A stretch of DNA of 64,000 nt from Chryseobacterium phosphatilyticum (GCF_002899825.2 NZ_PPED02000006.1:62001-126000), one strand, 5' to 3'. Counted from the stretch's first letter, positions 50,124-59,843 are shown. Numbers and translations: made by a program. Notes: generated from the letters alone by a model not told the origin.

Positions 50124-51810
50124 CTTCTGAGTTTAAAATTGTTTTATCTTCTCTGAACAGACGATAAAGGAGTAACATTACCCCAATCACAAGTACCCAT
50201 ACAAACCAGTTGTAGCCAAACATTTTCACCAATGGATAAAAAAGATAGACCAACATGGCAACAAGTATTGCAATCAGCAGAAACTTTATCCAACCCGGTA
50301 CATTATCTCCCCCAAGATTAAAGAATTTACCTTTTGCTATAAATGAATATATTCCTACAGCTCCAATCATGAATATAACCAGGTAGAGGATATCTGAAAC
50401 CGGAGGATCTTCATTTTTCACACCTGTGCCGGTATCAATTCCGGTAACTTTTGAATTTTTACCATAATATCGGGAAGGATCAGAAAGGTCAATGGTGCCG
50501 TAGAGTCTTCCCAGCGAATCTTCTATAAGGGCTTTTCTTTTCTTTAAAAGATATTTGACGACCTCACCATTTACAGGTTTTCCTTTGGTGTATTGTTTCA
50601 GTGAATCTGAAATTTTACGTTTTAAATTCTCTGTTTTTTCTTCAACATGTTTTTTAATTCTTTTGGTATAAATGATTTTAAGTGAATCCCGGCTCATCTG
50701 CTCTTTACTCCCAAGTTTTTCAATATCAATTCCTATTTCACCTACATTCCTTCCTCCGGATTTTTTATATTCTTTCTTTTCTTTTTCATTTTTAGCTTCC
50801 ATCATACCTGCAGTAAGAAGTTCATTCGACAAACCTCTTCTTTTCTGGAAGTACATAGAATCTATTTTCTGGTCAATCTCAGAAATTCCGGATTGGAAAG
50901 CAATCATATCTGACGGTGCTTTTACAGCATCTGTCAAAACAGTTCCCGAAGATCTTTTAGTTTCCTCCTGACCGGATTTATTTTTATCTGAGGGTAATAC
51001 AATCTTTAAAACAATAGCTATTGCAATCACAGCCCAGAATATCTTACGAAAGTTTCTGGTACCGGCTGTTTCCGGCTTCCCCTCTGAATTAACACCAAAT
51101 AAGCCTTCCAGCCAGGTAAATTTTGCAAAACCATCTCCTCTGGAGGCCCCCATGATATCAAGAGGAACACCAAGTTCTATTGCTCTCTCAGGGTATTTTT
51201 CAATATATTTTAAATACTTTTCAATTTCTTTTTTATTTCCTGCCATTACTTTTTTAAGATCAAACGGCAGATTATTCATCCATTCCTCTTCGGTTTTTCC
51301 CGGTTGTAATGTTTCAAGAACTTTCTCGTCGTCCATTTCAACGGTATAACTTTCTATCTTTTGAGGAATTTTAACGCCATTTAACGGCTTTCTGATCGTC
51401 TCATTTATTTTTCCGGGATCGTGAATGAGTGCCATCCAATCTATGGATTCGGATAGTTTAAACAATCCAAACTCAGGATGCATTATGATGAAAGAGGCAT
51501 CAAGCTGTTGCCAGTCTTCGGGATTAATCCGGGGATAAAATATAGTATTCTCAGGGATAAAAAGTCTGTCGTCTACACACTGAAAATAAGCATTTCTCCC
51601 AATTTCCCGGGGTGTATGATCATTAAAAATAAGAAAACATCCGTACAAAACATTGGGTTCGTTGGCAGGAACAGCGTATGATTTTACATGGATAAGGTCA
51701 ATACCTAGTATTTCCATTTCCTGAAGCCAAACCATAGGTGAAGAGCCTTTAATTAAAAGCCCTTTTTTAGGATAATTATTTTTAGGAAAAGGTTGTATTC
51801 TAAGCTCCAT
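50113..51810 (-). CDS. bpX6-like domain protein with membrane segments
   Basis: 565 residues. The N-terminal ~135 residues (KKGLLIKGSSPMVWLQEMEILGIDL, RLFIPENTIFYPRINPEDWQQL) resemble the small domain named bpX6 in MoxR-vWA-beta-propeller ternary systems (from memory of Pfam). One membrane segment near 248-268, a charged Lys/Ser-rich middle and three membrane segments in the last ~100 residues. Overlaps the vWA gene by 11 bp. Confidence 0.65.
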   Translation of the reverse strand: MELRIQPFPKNNYPKKGLLIKGSSPMVWLQEMEILGIDLIHVKSYAVPANEPNVLYGCFLIFNDHTPREIGRNAYFQCVDDRLFIPENTIFYPRINPEDWQQLDASFIIMHPEFGLFKLSESIDWMALIHDPGKINETIRKPLNGVKIPQKIESYTVEMDDEKVLETLQPGKTEEEWMNNLPFDLKKVMAGNKKEIEKYLKYIEKYPERAIELGVPLDIMGASRGDGFAKFTWLEGLFGVNSEGKPETAGTRNFRKIFWAVIAIAIVLKIVLPSDKNKSGQEETKRSSGTVLTDAVKAPSDMIAFQSGISEIDQKIDSMYFQKRRGLSNELLTAGMMEAKNEKEKKEYKKSGGRNVGEIGIDIEKLGSKEQMSRDSLKIIYTKRIKKHVEEKTENLKRKISDSLKQYTKGKPVNGEVVKYLLKKRKALIEDSLGRLYGTIDLSDPSRYYGKNSKVTGIDTGTGVKNEDPPVSDILYLVIFMIGAVGIYSFIAKGKFFNLGGDNVPGWIKFLLIAILVAMLVYLFYPLVKMFGYNWFVWVLVIGVMLLLYRLFREDKTILNSEDDE

Positions 51811-54175
51811 AATTCAAAATCTGCTCTATAAATGGCTTTAAAAACCGGTCACACATTTCATCCATTGTTTTTACTTTCAGCAAAGCATGTTCCGGAAGAT
51901 AATATTCTGATCCACCAAATTCAGTGTAGGTAGCCAGAGCCAGAAACCCGTTGGCTGTAGAGGGGATATAAAATTCTTCAATGCTTTTGTTACTGCTTCT
52001 GAAAGTAAGCATTCCACGGGAATCTGTGATAATTTCACTTCCGTCGGGAAAAGTAAATTTATTTTTATTCCTTTCAGCAAAAAAGGCGATTTCAAACTTA
52101 TTTTTAGAGAAATTTAATGTATTCTCGGAAGCACTGAAAAGTTTGTTTCCTGAAATGACAAGATCATGATATTTATTGATCCCGATTCCGTTAAAGTTGT
52201 TGATCATTTTCAGCCCACTCCTATTCAGTTTGGCCACTTCTGCCTGTGCTTTCGCATTGTTTTTTTCAATTTCTTTATCTTTATGGGAGATCATTTCTAC
52301 CGAAATTTTTCCGTCTATATTTATTTTGTAGATAGAATCGCTTCCGGGATCATGCAGATAAAAACTTTTCCCAAAATAAATCAAATTATAGGATTCCGGA
52401 ATATGCAATCCGGTCACATTCTGCTCTGAATATTCTCTTGTATTTAAATTCAGCTTGGAAATTAGCTTTTGATCATATTGATACTGACACAAAATGAAAT
52501 GTTGCTGTTTATTTTTTGCCAACGCAAATTGTCCTCTGGGTTTTACAGAGATATTTTCAAATAAGACTTCACAACCATGGTAGGTTTTATAGTAATCATA
52601 TGAGTGTCTGTCGTAATAATTATCTGAGAGGTAGGTTTTCAGCAGCTGTTTTTTGGAGCTGAGGATATAGAATTCACCTTCATATAAAAACTGTTCTATT
52701 GTATTGATTGGTGTTGGAAATAAAATAGGATAGTTTTGCGGAAGATCAGTTTTCTTTCCATTACCCTGATCTGCTTTATATTTCTGTTGTGGTGGATTAG
52801 ACCATAATTCTTTAAGAGGGAGTTTTATTTTCTGAATATGTTTCCTTGTCCCCAGATGATGTTTATAAAAATTAATCTCACCATCGGCGGCAGTTGTTAC
52901 TAAAAACTTAAGTCTGTCCCTGTTCTGATGAACCACTTTCTGAACTTTTTCATCTTCCATATTCTCCGGATGGGTAATGAAAAACACTTCAATATCTTTT
53001 TCCGTGTGTTGTTCATTAAAGAATTTCTCCAATGCCTCTGATACTTCAAGAACAGGACTTACCTGATTAAGACTTTCAATAACTTCTTCTACTTTATTCA
53101 GAGAAATGGGAATTCCTGCCTGGCCTAAGGCAAAAACCTTACATTCTGAGTGTGCTTTCGGGTGTTTTATAACTGCTATAGCAGATGCAAATGCCAATGT
53201 TTTTGGTGTTCCCCAATTTCTCAAAGAAGTATCGATTAAAATTATTCTTTCAAAAATATTCTCTTCCGGCGGTATTTCTCTTTGGATGTACAGCACTTCA
53301 TTATTGGCTACACGATTCATAAATACTTCATCATCATTGGCAAATTCCGAAAGAAGCATTCTGTGAAAATCTCCTTTATTGGCCATGTCAGATATTCCTC
53401 CGATAGGCTGTTCTCCGGGAGAAAGATGACGCATAGGAATTCTTAATCCGCTCCAGATTCTTTTGATGAGGCTTCCCACCTGAAAGGTTTTAGGCTCTTC
53501 AATAAGCTCTTTGATAAAATCCTGATCTGTCTCTGCTGTTGCTTCTTCCTGTACCACCTCATCATCGAGTTCTGGTTCTTCAATAAGCCCTTTCATTGCA
53601 TCGATGATGGATTGAACGGTTGGAAACTTATCATTCAGATCTAATGCCGTTAAATCTTTATTTAGTACGGAAGGACCAGCATGTTGTTTTTCAGCGCTGA
53701 TAGCTATCTGCTGTGGTCTTTTATAATAAACTCTTAAACAGGCATCGGCAAAGGAGGGAACTCTGTTATTCCCATTATTGAATACTGTTTGCAGAAGAAT
53801 AATCCTGTTTTGTTTTTGTTTATATACTTTAGGAAGTAATTTTATTTTTTCCAGAAATTCAATTTGTTTTTCTGCGTCAAAATCAAAGTTTCCTACACTG
53901 TAAAAATCGGCTGTATGTCTTAAAGGGCCGGCAAAGTCAGTATATCCATCCTGCATAGCATATAAAACCATAAGCAATGCCCCGAATGGTGGCCACCCCA
54001 TGGGTTGAAGTTCTTTTAAAATCTCCATCACATAAGGTCGGTATGCAATTGCGCCTACTCCCGGTACTGAAAGAAGGTTATTGTTGTGATATCCGGAATC
54101 ACCGGGAACATCTTCATCGGTTTTCCATTCCCAGAAATAATTTTCATAGGCCTGGAAATAGGCCATTACTTCCAT
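51800..54175 (-). CDS. vWA and beta-propeller protein of the MoxR ternary system
   Basis: 791 residues in three parts: an N-terminal region (1-230), a vWA-like domain (about 255-440; ILIDTSLRNWGTPKTLAFASAI with a partial DxS metal site, VFFITHPENM) and a C-terminal beta-propeller (about 500-760, repeated strands such as FYILSSKKQLLKTY, FILCQYQYDQKLISKLN, LIYFGKSFYLHDPGSDSIYKINIDG). This fusion is diagnostic of the MoxR-vWA-beta-propeller ternary systems predicted to be NTP-dependent conflict or remodelling machines. Confidence 0.75.
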   Translation of the reverse strand: MEVMAYFQAYENYFWEWKTDEDVPGDSGYHNNNLLSVPGVGAIAYRPYVMEILKELQPMGWPPFGALLMVLYAMQDGYTDFAGPLRHTADFYSVGNFDFDAEKQIEFLEKIKLLPKVYKQKQNRIILLQTVFNNGNNRVPSFADACLRVYYKRPQQIAISAEKQHAGPSVLNKDLTALDLNDKFPTVQSIIDAMKGLIEEPELDDEVVQEEATAETDQDFIKELIEEPKTFQVGSLIKRIWSGLRIPMRHLSPGEQPIGGISDMANKGDFHRMLLSEFANDDEVFMNRVANNEVLYIQREIPPEENIFERIILIDTSLRNWGTPKTLAFASAIAVIKHPKAHSECKVFALGQAGIPISLNKVEEVIESLNQVSPVLEVSEALEKFFNEQHTEKDIEVFFITHPENMEDEKVQKVVHQNRDRLKFLVTTAADGEINFYKHHLGTRKHIQKIKLPLKELWSNPPQQKYKADQGNGKKTDLPQNYPILFPTPINTIEQFLYEGEFYILSSKKQLLKTYLSDNYYDRHSYDYYKTYHGCEVLFENISVKPRGQFALAKNKQQHFILCQYQYDQKLISKLNLNTREYSEQNVTGLHIPESYNLIYFGKSFYLHDPGSDSIYKINIDGKISVEMISHKDKEIEKNNAKAQAEVAKLNRSGLKMINNFNGIGINKYHDLVISGNKLFSASENTLNFSKNKFEIAFFAERNKNKFTFPDGSEIITDSRGMLTFRSSNKSIEEFYIPSTANGFLALATYTEFGGSEYYLPEHALLKVKTMDEMCDRFLKPFIEQILNYGA

Positions 54176-54909
54176 TCTTTTGATTTTAGGGTAAGACGAA
54201 AAGAACTTACAGACAGCGGTCGGAGATCAGAATTCTTTATGGAGAGATAACTTCCGCTTTCATCCCACATAAGCCATCCATCGGAATCTTTATTATATTT
54301 TTGTCGCAGGAATATGCTCATATTTTTAAATTCAAAATCAAACCCGGCAGGTAATAAATGACCATCTTTTACCCAGTAGGTTTTCCCCGGAAGACTCAAT
54401 ATCGGAGTTCCTATAAAGAAAGCATTGTCTCCTATCAATGTCCAGTTTATTTTTTCAAGTTTAAATTTGGGAAACTGTGCTATACTTTCTTTAATATCAG
54501 ATATTTTACTTAACAATGCTATGACCGGCTGTTCTTCATTGCTTTCTTTTATATTGATCCTTACTTTTTCGTCAATTCCGAAATAATTTTGATTAGAGCC
54601 TGGAAAGCTAAGGCGCAAAGCTTTGTCAATCGGCGTCCAAAGAAGCCCGGTTCTCATTTTTTTACTGGGAACCAACGCATCTTTTTTAAACAAAAGTCCC
54701 TCACGAAGTTCGTACAAAAGAAAATCAGGTAACTGATGAATTTCCGGCGCTACGGCCTGCTCATCAGTAAAGCCTCTAAGCCAGATTGTCTCCTCTTCAA
54801 CAGCTATGTGAACATTCTTCCAGTCTCTTACAGAGCCCAGAAAGTCTTCTCCGGTACGAGGTATTTCTGCCCAGAATTCTTTTATATGCTCTGAAGAATT
54901 TTCTGCCAT
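54166..54909 (-). CDS. bpX-type accessory protein, 247 aa
   Basis: 247 residues, beta-rich: IWLRGFTDEQAVAPEIHQLPDFLLYELREGLLFKKDALVPSKKMRTGLLWTPIDKALRLSFP. By gene order it is one of the bpX components that lie between MoxR and vWA genes; I cannot assign which. Overlaps the MoxR gene by 28 bp and the vWA gene by 10 bp. Confidence 0.6.
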   Translation of the reverse strand: MAENSSEHIKEFWAEIPRTGEDFLGSVRDWKNVHIAVEEETIWLRGFTDEQAVAPEIHQLPDFLLYELREGLLFKKDALVPSKKMRTGLLWTPIDKALRLSFPGSNQNYFGIDEKVRINIKESNEEQPVIALLSKISDIKESIAQFPKFKLEKINWTLIGDNAFFIGTPILSLPGKTYWVKDGHLLPAGFDFEFKNMSIFLRQKYNKDSDGWLMWDESGSYLSIKNSDLRPLSVSSFRLTLKSKEWK

Positions 54910-56015
54910 AAGCTTTCAATTTCCTGCTGGATATATTGTTTCTGTTCTGGATTTCTGATCCAGTCACAACGGGTCTGCAGATATCTTAATTTATCTTTAA
55001 TCACGTTCTGCTCTTCAAAACTCAATGTTCCTTGATTCCATTTATCTACAAGGATTTTCACATCTTTCATCACCTCCTCAGGATTGGGTGTCTTGTTCTG
55101 CATCGCCTGAGGATGGGAATTGGGATGATCATCTTTTTCAATGGTTCTGTTAATAATTCCTTCCAGAATTTCAATCTGTTCTTCTGTGTCCCAGATATGC
55201 TTCAATACCCAAAGATCAGAAAGAACGGCTTCATTTCTTCCACAAATTAAAGCGCTTGCTGCAATAAGATTCTGAAGCTTCACTGCTCTACGGTCCGAAA
55301 TATTAATTCCTGTATTTCTAAGACTCATAATGGTATTCAGGTAGACTTCATAGATGGGTTTAAGATTTATTGTTCTGCAAAGTTTCTGAAGTTCTCTTAT
55401 CTCGTCAGCATGAATTTCCGGTGCTATGGTTTCTTCTTCATTTTCAAGCTTTCTTCCGGCTAAGAGTACTTGCTGCAATAACTCAGGATTTACATAATCG
55501 ACATTGATTCGTATCAAAAAACGGTCAAACAGTGCGTTCAAAGCCTCATCTTCGGGAAGCACATTACTGGCTCCCACAAACATCAGAGCCGGTAGTTGTT
55601 TTGTTTCTTTTCCTCTTTTGAAAATCTTCTCATTAAGTGCCATAAGAAGTGAATTCAGGATAGCCGAGTTGGCATTGAAGATTTCATCAAGAAAAACCAT
55701 TGAAGCTTCCGGCATCATGCCTTCGGTATTGGTCAAAAGTTCCCCTTCTTTCAGTTTTCGGATATCAAAAGGGCCAAAAATTTCATTAGGTTCTGTGAAG
55801 CGGGTCAACAGGTATTCAAAGTTTTTACCGTCTTTTACCGTTTTTGACAATGTTCTTACAATAGCTGATTTTGCAGTACCCGGAGGGCCATACAAAAAAG
55901 CATTTTCTCTTGCCAGCAGGCAAATTCCCAACAAGTCTACTACATCATTTTTGCCTACAAAAGTATCTTTTACGTAGTTGAGGGCTGTATTAAATTTATT
56001 GATATTCTGAGTCAT
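54882..56015 (-). CDS. MoxR-family AAA+ ATPase
   Basis: 377 residues. Walker A YGPPGTAKSAIVRTL, pore/sensor region TRFTEPNEIFGPFDI, Walker B SMVFLDEIFNANSAILNSLLMALNE, sensor 1 FVGASN and arginine-finger region ALFDRFLIRI; the C-terminal part is RavA-like. Works with vWA partners to remodel proteins. Overlaps the upstream gene by 4 bp (ATGA). Confidence 0.92.
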   Translation of the reverse strand: MTQNINKFNTALNYVKDTFVGKNDVVDLLGICLLARENAFLYGPPGTAKSAIVRTLSKTVKDGKNFEYLLTRFTEPNEIFGPFDIRKLKEGELLTNTEGMMPEASMVFLDEIFNANSAILNSLLMALNEKIFKRGKETKQLPALMFVGASNVLPEDEALNALFDRFLIRINVDYVNPELLQQVLLAGRKLENEEETIAPEIHADEIRELQKLCRTINLKPIYEVYLNTIMSLRNTGINISDRRAVKLQNLIAASALICGRNEAVLSDLWVLKHIWDTEEQIEILEGIINRTIEKDDHPNSHPQAMQNKTPNPEEVMKDVKILVDKWNQGTLSFEEQNVIKDKLRYLQTRCDWIRNPEQKQYIQQEIESLWQKILQSI

Positions 56016-56662
56016 TGATTTTCTTCAGTTATTATTTTTAGTTCTCTCCAGAATGCGTCTTTATGCATTCCAAATTCTGCTACAAGCAGTTTATTAATCA
56101 ATGGAATTTCGGCGAGTTTATAATCTCTTTTTTCAACAATTCTCTCCAGATATAATTTCCGATAGGTATTGTCTTCGAGCTCTTTTTCCCAGTTGACATC
56201 CTTCAGATCCAAATCATACCCAATCCCGGAATAGTGGAACTTCGTCAGGATATTTTCCAGCATTTTAATCAGGACATCTTCCGGATCTGTGGAATATAAA
56301 GCTATTATGATTTGTGGTAAAAATCTCAATGATAAATCTGCTGAAAGGATTTCGGAAACATCTCTTCTCCCCTTAAATACAGTAATAAGATCATTAATAT
56401 CTTTCTCTGTATTTTCCCTGATCACATACAATTGAGCACTGTAATACAGTACCTTTGCTGCCCAAACTGCTGCCTTTGTGTTACAGATGACCTTATCAGA
56501 TAAAAATTCCAGCCTTTCTTTTTCAAATTCTGTTTCAAAATACGCCGCCGCATCTTCTTCCTCTTGTATTGAAATTTTCAGCAAGTTGGAAAAAAGTGTA
56601 ATGCATTCGTTGTTACGAAGCAGGAAGATTGTATCTAGAAATGGTGATCCGGTTTCCATCAT
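56012..56662 (-). CDS. bpX-type accessory protein, 216 aa
   Basis: 216 residues, helical, no motif recognised (LRNNECITLFSNLLKISIQEEEDAAAYFETEFEKERLEFLSD at the N-terminus). First gene of the six-gene bpX operon and coupled to MoxR by a 4-bp overlap, so it is probably an adaptor of the ATPase. Confidence 0.6.
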   Translation of the reverse strand: MMETGSPFLDTIFLLRNNECITLFSNLLKISIQEEEDAAAYFETEFEKERLEFLSDKVICNTKAAVWAAKVLYYSAQLYVIRENTEKDINDLITVFKGRRDVSEILSADLSLRFLPQIIIALYSTDPEDVLIKMLENILTKFHYSGIGYDLDLKDVNWEKELEDNTYRKLYLERIVEKRDYKLAEIPLINKLLVAEFGMHKDAFWRELKIITEENQ

Positions 56663-56846
56663 CTAACAAAAATAAAATTATTTCGTTGAGAATAAAATTT
56701 TTAAGGAGAGGATTCATGTTAAATCTGGTCTTCTTTGTCATTATTGGTGGAATTTGATCTATAAATCGTACAAATGACTTGAACTTAAGCCTTATAGGTA
56801 TAAAGTATCTTTTTTTATATTTTGCTGACTACGCAGATACCAGAAA

Positions 56847-56875
56847 ACAAAAAAGTCCGCCTTGACAAGGCGGAC
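56847..56875 (-). terminator. terminator of the second VOC gene
   Basis: GTCCGCCTTG / CAAGGCGGAC almost closed hairpin followed by six T on the minus strand. Confidence 0.87.
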
Positions 56876-56878
56876 GGG

Positions 56879-57268
56879 TTAGGCAACTATTTCGATGATA
56901 TTATTTTCCGGATCGAGAATAACGCTTTCATAATAGCCATCTCCCGTTGTACGGGGCTCACCGGCAATCGTATATCCATCTTTTCTCAGGAGATTGGTAA
57001 GTTCATCTACTTTTTCTTTACTTCCTGTCGAAAATGCCAGATGTATGATTCCAAACCGTGGGGAATCGTATGAATTTCCACTGTCTTTAATGTCCGGTTT
57101 AGTCATAATTTCAATGCGGCTACCGTCATCAAAACTCAGAAAATAAGATTGAAAGTTTTTAATGGGATTGTGATACTTCTCATTGGAAATTGCTCCAAAA
57201 TATTTCTGATAAAAATCTCTGGATTTTTCAAGGTCTCTCACCCAAATGGCAATGTGCTCAATTTTCAT
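56879..57268 (-). CDS. VOC-superfamily (glyoxalase-like) protein
   Basis: 129 residues: IEHIAIWVRDLEKSRDFYQKYFGAISNEKYHNP, SRIEIMTKP, GIIHLAFSTGSKEKVDELTNLL and YYESVILDPENNIIEIVA. Metal ligands His4, Glu, His and Glu of glyoxalase-I-like proteins are present. Single-gene unit. Confidence 0.88.
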   Translation of the reverse strand: MKIEHIAIWVRDLEKSRDFYQKYFGAISNEKYHNPIKNFQSYFLSFDDGSRIEIMTKPDIKDSGNSYDSPRFGIIHLAFSTGSKEKVDELTNLLRKDGYTIAGEPRTTGDGYYESVILDPENNIIEIVA

Positions 57269-57514
57269 TTTTAAATTTTATTGATTGAATTCTGCAAAAA
57301 TAAACGACCTGATTCCTCAGTACCTGCTCTCTGTTATTGCATTCTTATTCTGCATTTACCACTTTAATTTTTGTGGAAAGAATATGATTTTTTTAAAAGA
57401 CCAGGAATATGATAGTATTTAAAATATTTATTCCGAACATCTTATGTTTTTTTTAAATCAGAGACAGCTTCCTTGTTTCACTCATCGTAATAATGGCCAC
57501 AATCTAAAAGTTAT

Positions 57515-57522
57515 TATCTTTG
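57515..57522 (+). promoter_or_regulatory. -7 box of deoD
   Basis: TATCTTTG 20 bp before the deoD start, a perfect TAnnTTTG box. The -33 element is weak. Confidence 0.6.
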
Positions 57523-57541
57523 CGACAGTCAAAATAAAATT

Positions 57542-58252
57542 ATGAGTATTCACATCAGTGCCAACAAAGGAGAAATTGCCAAAGTAGTATTACAGCCGGG
57601 GGATCCGCTTCGTGCACAGTACATTGCTGAAAATTATTTAGAAAATGCCGAACTGGTAAGCAAAACCAGAGGAATATTTTATTATACCGGTCTTTACAAA
57701 GGTAAGGAAATTACTGTAGGAGCTAGTGGAATGGGCTTTCCGAGTATCGGGATCTATTCTTTCGAGCTATTTACGGAATATGAAGTAGAAACGATCATCA
57801 GAATCGGAACTTGTGGTGCTTATAATACAGATCTTAAGCTTTTTGATATTTTAAATATCGAAAATGCCGCAAGTGAAAGTACTTATGCTAAGTATGCATG
57901 GGGAATTGAAGATGAAATTCTTCCTCACCAGGGAAATATCTTCAACACCATCAATGAAACGTCTAAGGAATTATCATTAAATGCAAAAGCAATCAACATT
58001 CACAGTAGTGATATTTTCTACAGAAAAGATCCTGCTACTCCTGAAATTGCTACAAAATACAATTGCCCGGCAGTAGAAATGGAAGCTTTCGGATTGTTTG
58101 CGAATGCACAACACTTAGGAAAAAATGCAGCGACAATTCTTACGGTGACCGACATTATTCCTACTCACGAAAAAATCTCTGCTGACCAAAGAGAAAAAGC
58201 CTTGAACCCAATGATGGAACTGGCTTTAGAATCAGCCATTAAAAGTTTGTAA
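57542..58252 (+). CDS. deoD: purine-nucleoside phosphorylase, DeoD type
   Basis: Reversible phosphorolysis of purine (deoxy)nucleosides; hexameric cytosolic enzyme. 236 residues: VVLQPGDPLRAQYIAENYL, GASGMGFPSIGIYSFELF, RIGTCGAYNTDL, AVEMEAFGLFANAQ and TVTDIIPTHEKISADQRE, all diagnostic. Confidence 0.96.
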   Translation: MSIHISANKGEIAKVVLQPGDPLRAQYIAENYLENAELVSKTRGIFYYTGLYKGKEITVGASGMGFPSIGIYSFELFTEYEVETIIRIGTCGAYNTDLKLFDILNIENAASESTYAKYAWGIEDEILPHQGNIFNTINETSKELSLNAKAINIHSSDIFYRKDPATPEIATKYNCPAVEMEAFGLFANAQHLGKNAATILTVTDIIPTHEKISADQREKALNPMMELALESAIKSL

Positions 58253-58300
58253 AAAAGCCAAGAGGCCGGGCATCTCAACGCCCGAGGCAAATTTGCTATA

Positions 58301-58337
58301 AAAAAAGAGCTTTACTTTATCAGTAGAGCTCTTTTTT
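58301..58337. terminator. bidirectional terminator between deoD and tatD
   Basis: AAAAAAGAGCT...AGTA / TACT...AGCTCTTTTTT type stem between two convergent genes; U tract on both strands. Confidence 0.8.
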
Positions 58338-59121
58338 ATATTCTGAAAAATTGTCTGGCGGTTTCTGTTGTTTCGTCTGCTACTTCAGAAATGTCTATCT
58401 TTTTTAAACGGGCAATAGTTTGTGCAACATAAGGTAAAAATGAGGGTTCATTTCTCCTGTTCTGAGTTCTGGGTATATTCTTTGGAAGCATAAATGGTGC
58501 ATCGGTTTCAATCATCATTCTGTCGAGTGGAACGTACCTGATTACATCTTCTAACTGTTTAAATCTTCTTTCATCACTTATTGCTCCGGTGAACCCAAGG
58601 TAATATCCTTTATCCAGATATATTTTCGCTTCATTCAAGGTTCCGGTGAAGCAATGTACTACTGCTTCCGGTAACTGAGAAAGGTATTCATCTGTAATTT
58701 CATTAAATCTTTCAAAGGCAGCTCTTTCATGCAGAAAAAGAGGCTTATCAACTACTATGGCCAGCTCCAGCTGTGCTTTATAACATTTTTCCTGAACGGA
58801 TCTTGGAGAAAAATCACGATCAAAATCCAATCCACATTCGCCCACTGAAATAACATGATCCTGCTTCAGCAACTTTCTAAGTTCATTAATACTTTCATTA
58901 TTAAAAGACTTGGCATCATGGGGATGAATCCCTGCTGTTGAAAATAAAATATCCGGATATTCTCCTGCTATTTTTGCAGATTCTTTGCTTCCTTTTACAC
59001 TAGTTCCGGTGAGAATCATATGCTCTACACCATGGTTCAAAGCCCTGTTGATAATTTCGTCGTGTTCATTATAGAACTGTTTATTGGTCAGATTAATGCC
59101 AATGTCGATGTATGTATTCAT
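58336..59121 (-). CDS. tatD: TatD-family 3'-5' exonuclease / hydrolase
   Basis: 261 residues. Starts DIGINLTNKQF as in E. coli TatD itself (the HxH of other members is absent in this subgroup), then STAGIHPHDAKS, VGECGLDFDRDFSP, FLHERAAFERF, AVVHCFTGTLNEA, YLGFTGAIS and IETDAPFMLP. TatD degrades DNA and RNA 3' ends in repair and RNA quality control. Its promoter shares an unusual motif with rsr and the Y RNA-like array. Confidence 0.93.
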   Translation of the reverse strand: MNTYIDIGINLTNKQFYNEHDEIINRALNHGVEHMILTGTSVKGSKESAKIAGEYPDILFSTAGIHPHDAKSFNNESINELRKLLKQDHVISVGECGLDFDRDFSPRSVQEKCYKAQLELAIVVDKPLFLHERAAFERFNEITDEYLSQLPEAVVHCFTGTLNEAKIYLDKGYYLGFTGAISDERRFKQLEDVIRYVPLDRMMIETDAPFMLPKNIPRTQNRRNEPSFLPYVAQTIARLKKIDISEVADETTETARQFFRI

Positions 59122-59145
59122 TTTTAATATTGTTTTTTATCGTGG

Positions 59146-59180
59146 CAAAATTACCGAGTTGATGCGCAATCTTTTTACGT
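59146..59180 (-). promoter_or_regulatory. tatD promoter with shared dyad motif
   Basis: Minus strand: ACGTAAAAAGATTGCGCA (59163-59180), 9 bp, then TAATTTTG (59146-59153). Motif and spacing match the rsr and Y RNA-like array promoters. Confidence 0.65.
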
Positions 59181-59190
59181 TGTTCTCCAA

Positions 59191-59841
59191 TTATTCATTG
59201 ATGAATTTTTCAAGAAAACCAATCAGTTTTGTTCCACCATGGCTCCAACGGATTCCATGTCCTTCTTTTTCCCTGACTTCAAAGACAAGTTGATGTTTAT
59301 AATGAAAGAAAACATTCCACCAGGTGGCATGTTCAAGGATATCATTGATTTTGGCCATCACTTTTTCCTGCTTCTCCTGGTTGTTTCCTTTCACTTCACC
59401 CCAGAAATTATTATGCATTCTTCCGGTATGTTTTTCCCACGCTCTTTGGGCGATGGTAATTTCATTGTTAAAAGGTTCACTACAAGCTTTGATCAAAATA
59501 GAGTTAAGAGGAGGAACAGCAGTTTCATCACGGATACTTGCAGAGGTCAGCCTTTGCCCTAATACAACAAGCCAGTCTTCAAACGGAATTACTTCTAAAA
59601 GCTGTGCTTTTACCTCATCAGATTGATTATTTTCAAGAATAGATATAAACTTTCCAAAGACTTCCTCCCTGTTGATTTCTATTTCTTCGTTGAAATAAGG
59701 CTGATCATATTTGAGGGTATTGTTTTTAAATTTTTTGAGATTCTCTTCCAAACTTTCCAAATGTTCTTTTGCTAAGACAGCCTGGTATTTTTCTATCCAG
59801 GAATTTGAAATAAATGGAATATATTTTTCAAACAGATTCAT
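59191..59841 (-). CDS. hypothetical protein, 216 aa, partner of the DUF434-like gene
   Basis: No family assigned. A conserved-looking C-terminus, WEKHTGRMHNNFWGEVKGNNQEK ... ATWWNVFFHYKHQLVFEVREKEGHGIRWSHGGTKLIGFLE, rich in Trp/His/Gly, suggests an RNA-protein or ligand-binding surface. 2 bp separate it from the upstream DUF434-like gene, so both are co-expressed. Confidence 0.6.
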   Translation of the reverse strand: MNLFEKYIPFISNSWIEKYQAVLAKEHLESLEENLKKFKNNTLKYDQPYFNEEIEINREEVFGKFISILENNQSDEVKAQLLEVIPFEDWLVVLGQRLTSASIRDETAVPPLNSILIKACSEPFNNEITIAQRAWEKHTGRMHNNFWGEVKGNNQEKQEKVMAKINDILEHATWWNVFFHYKHQLVFEVREKEGHGIRWSHGGTKLIGFLEKFINE

Positions 59842-59843
59842 TT

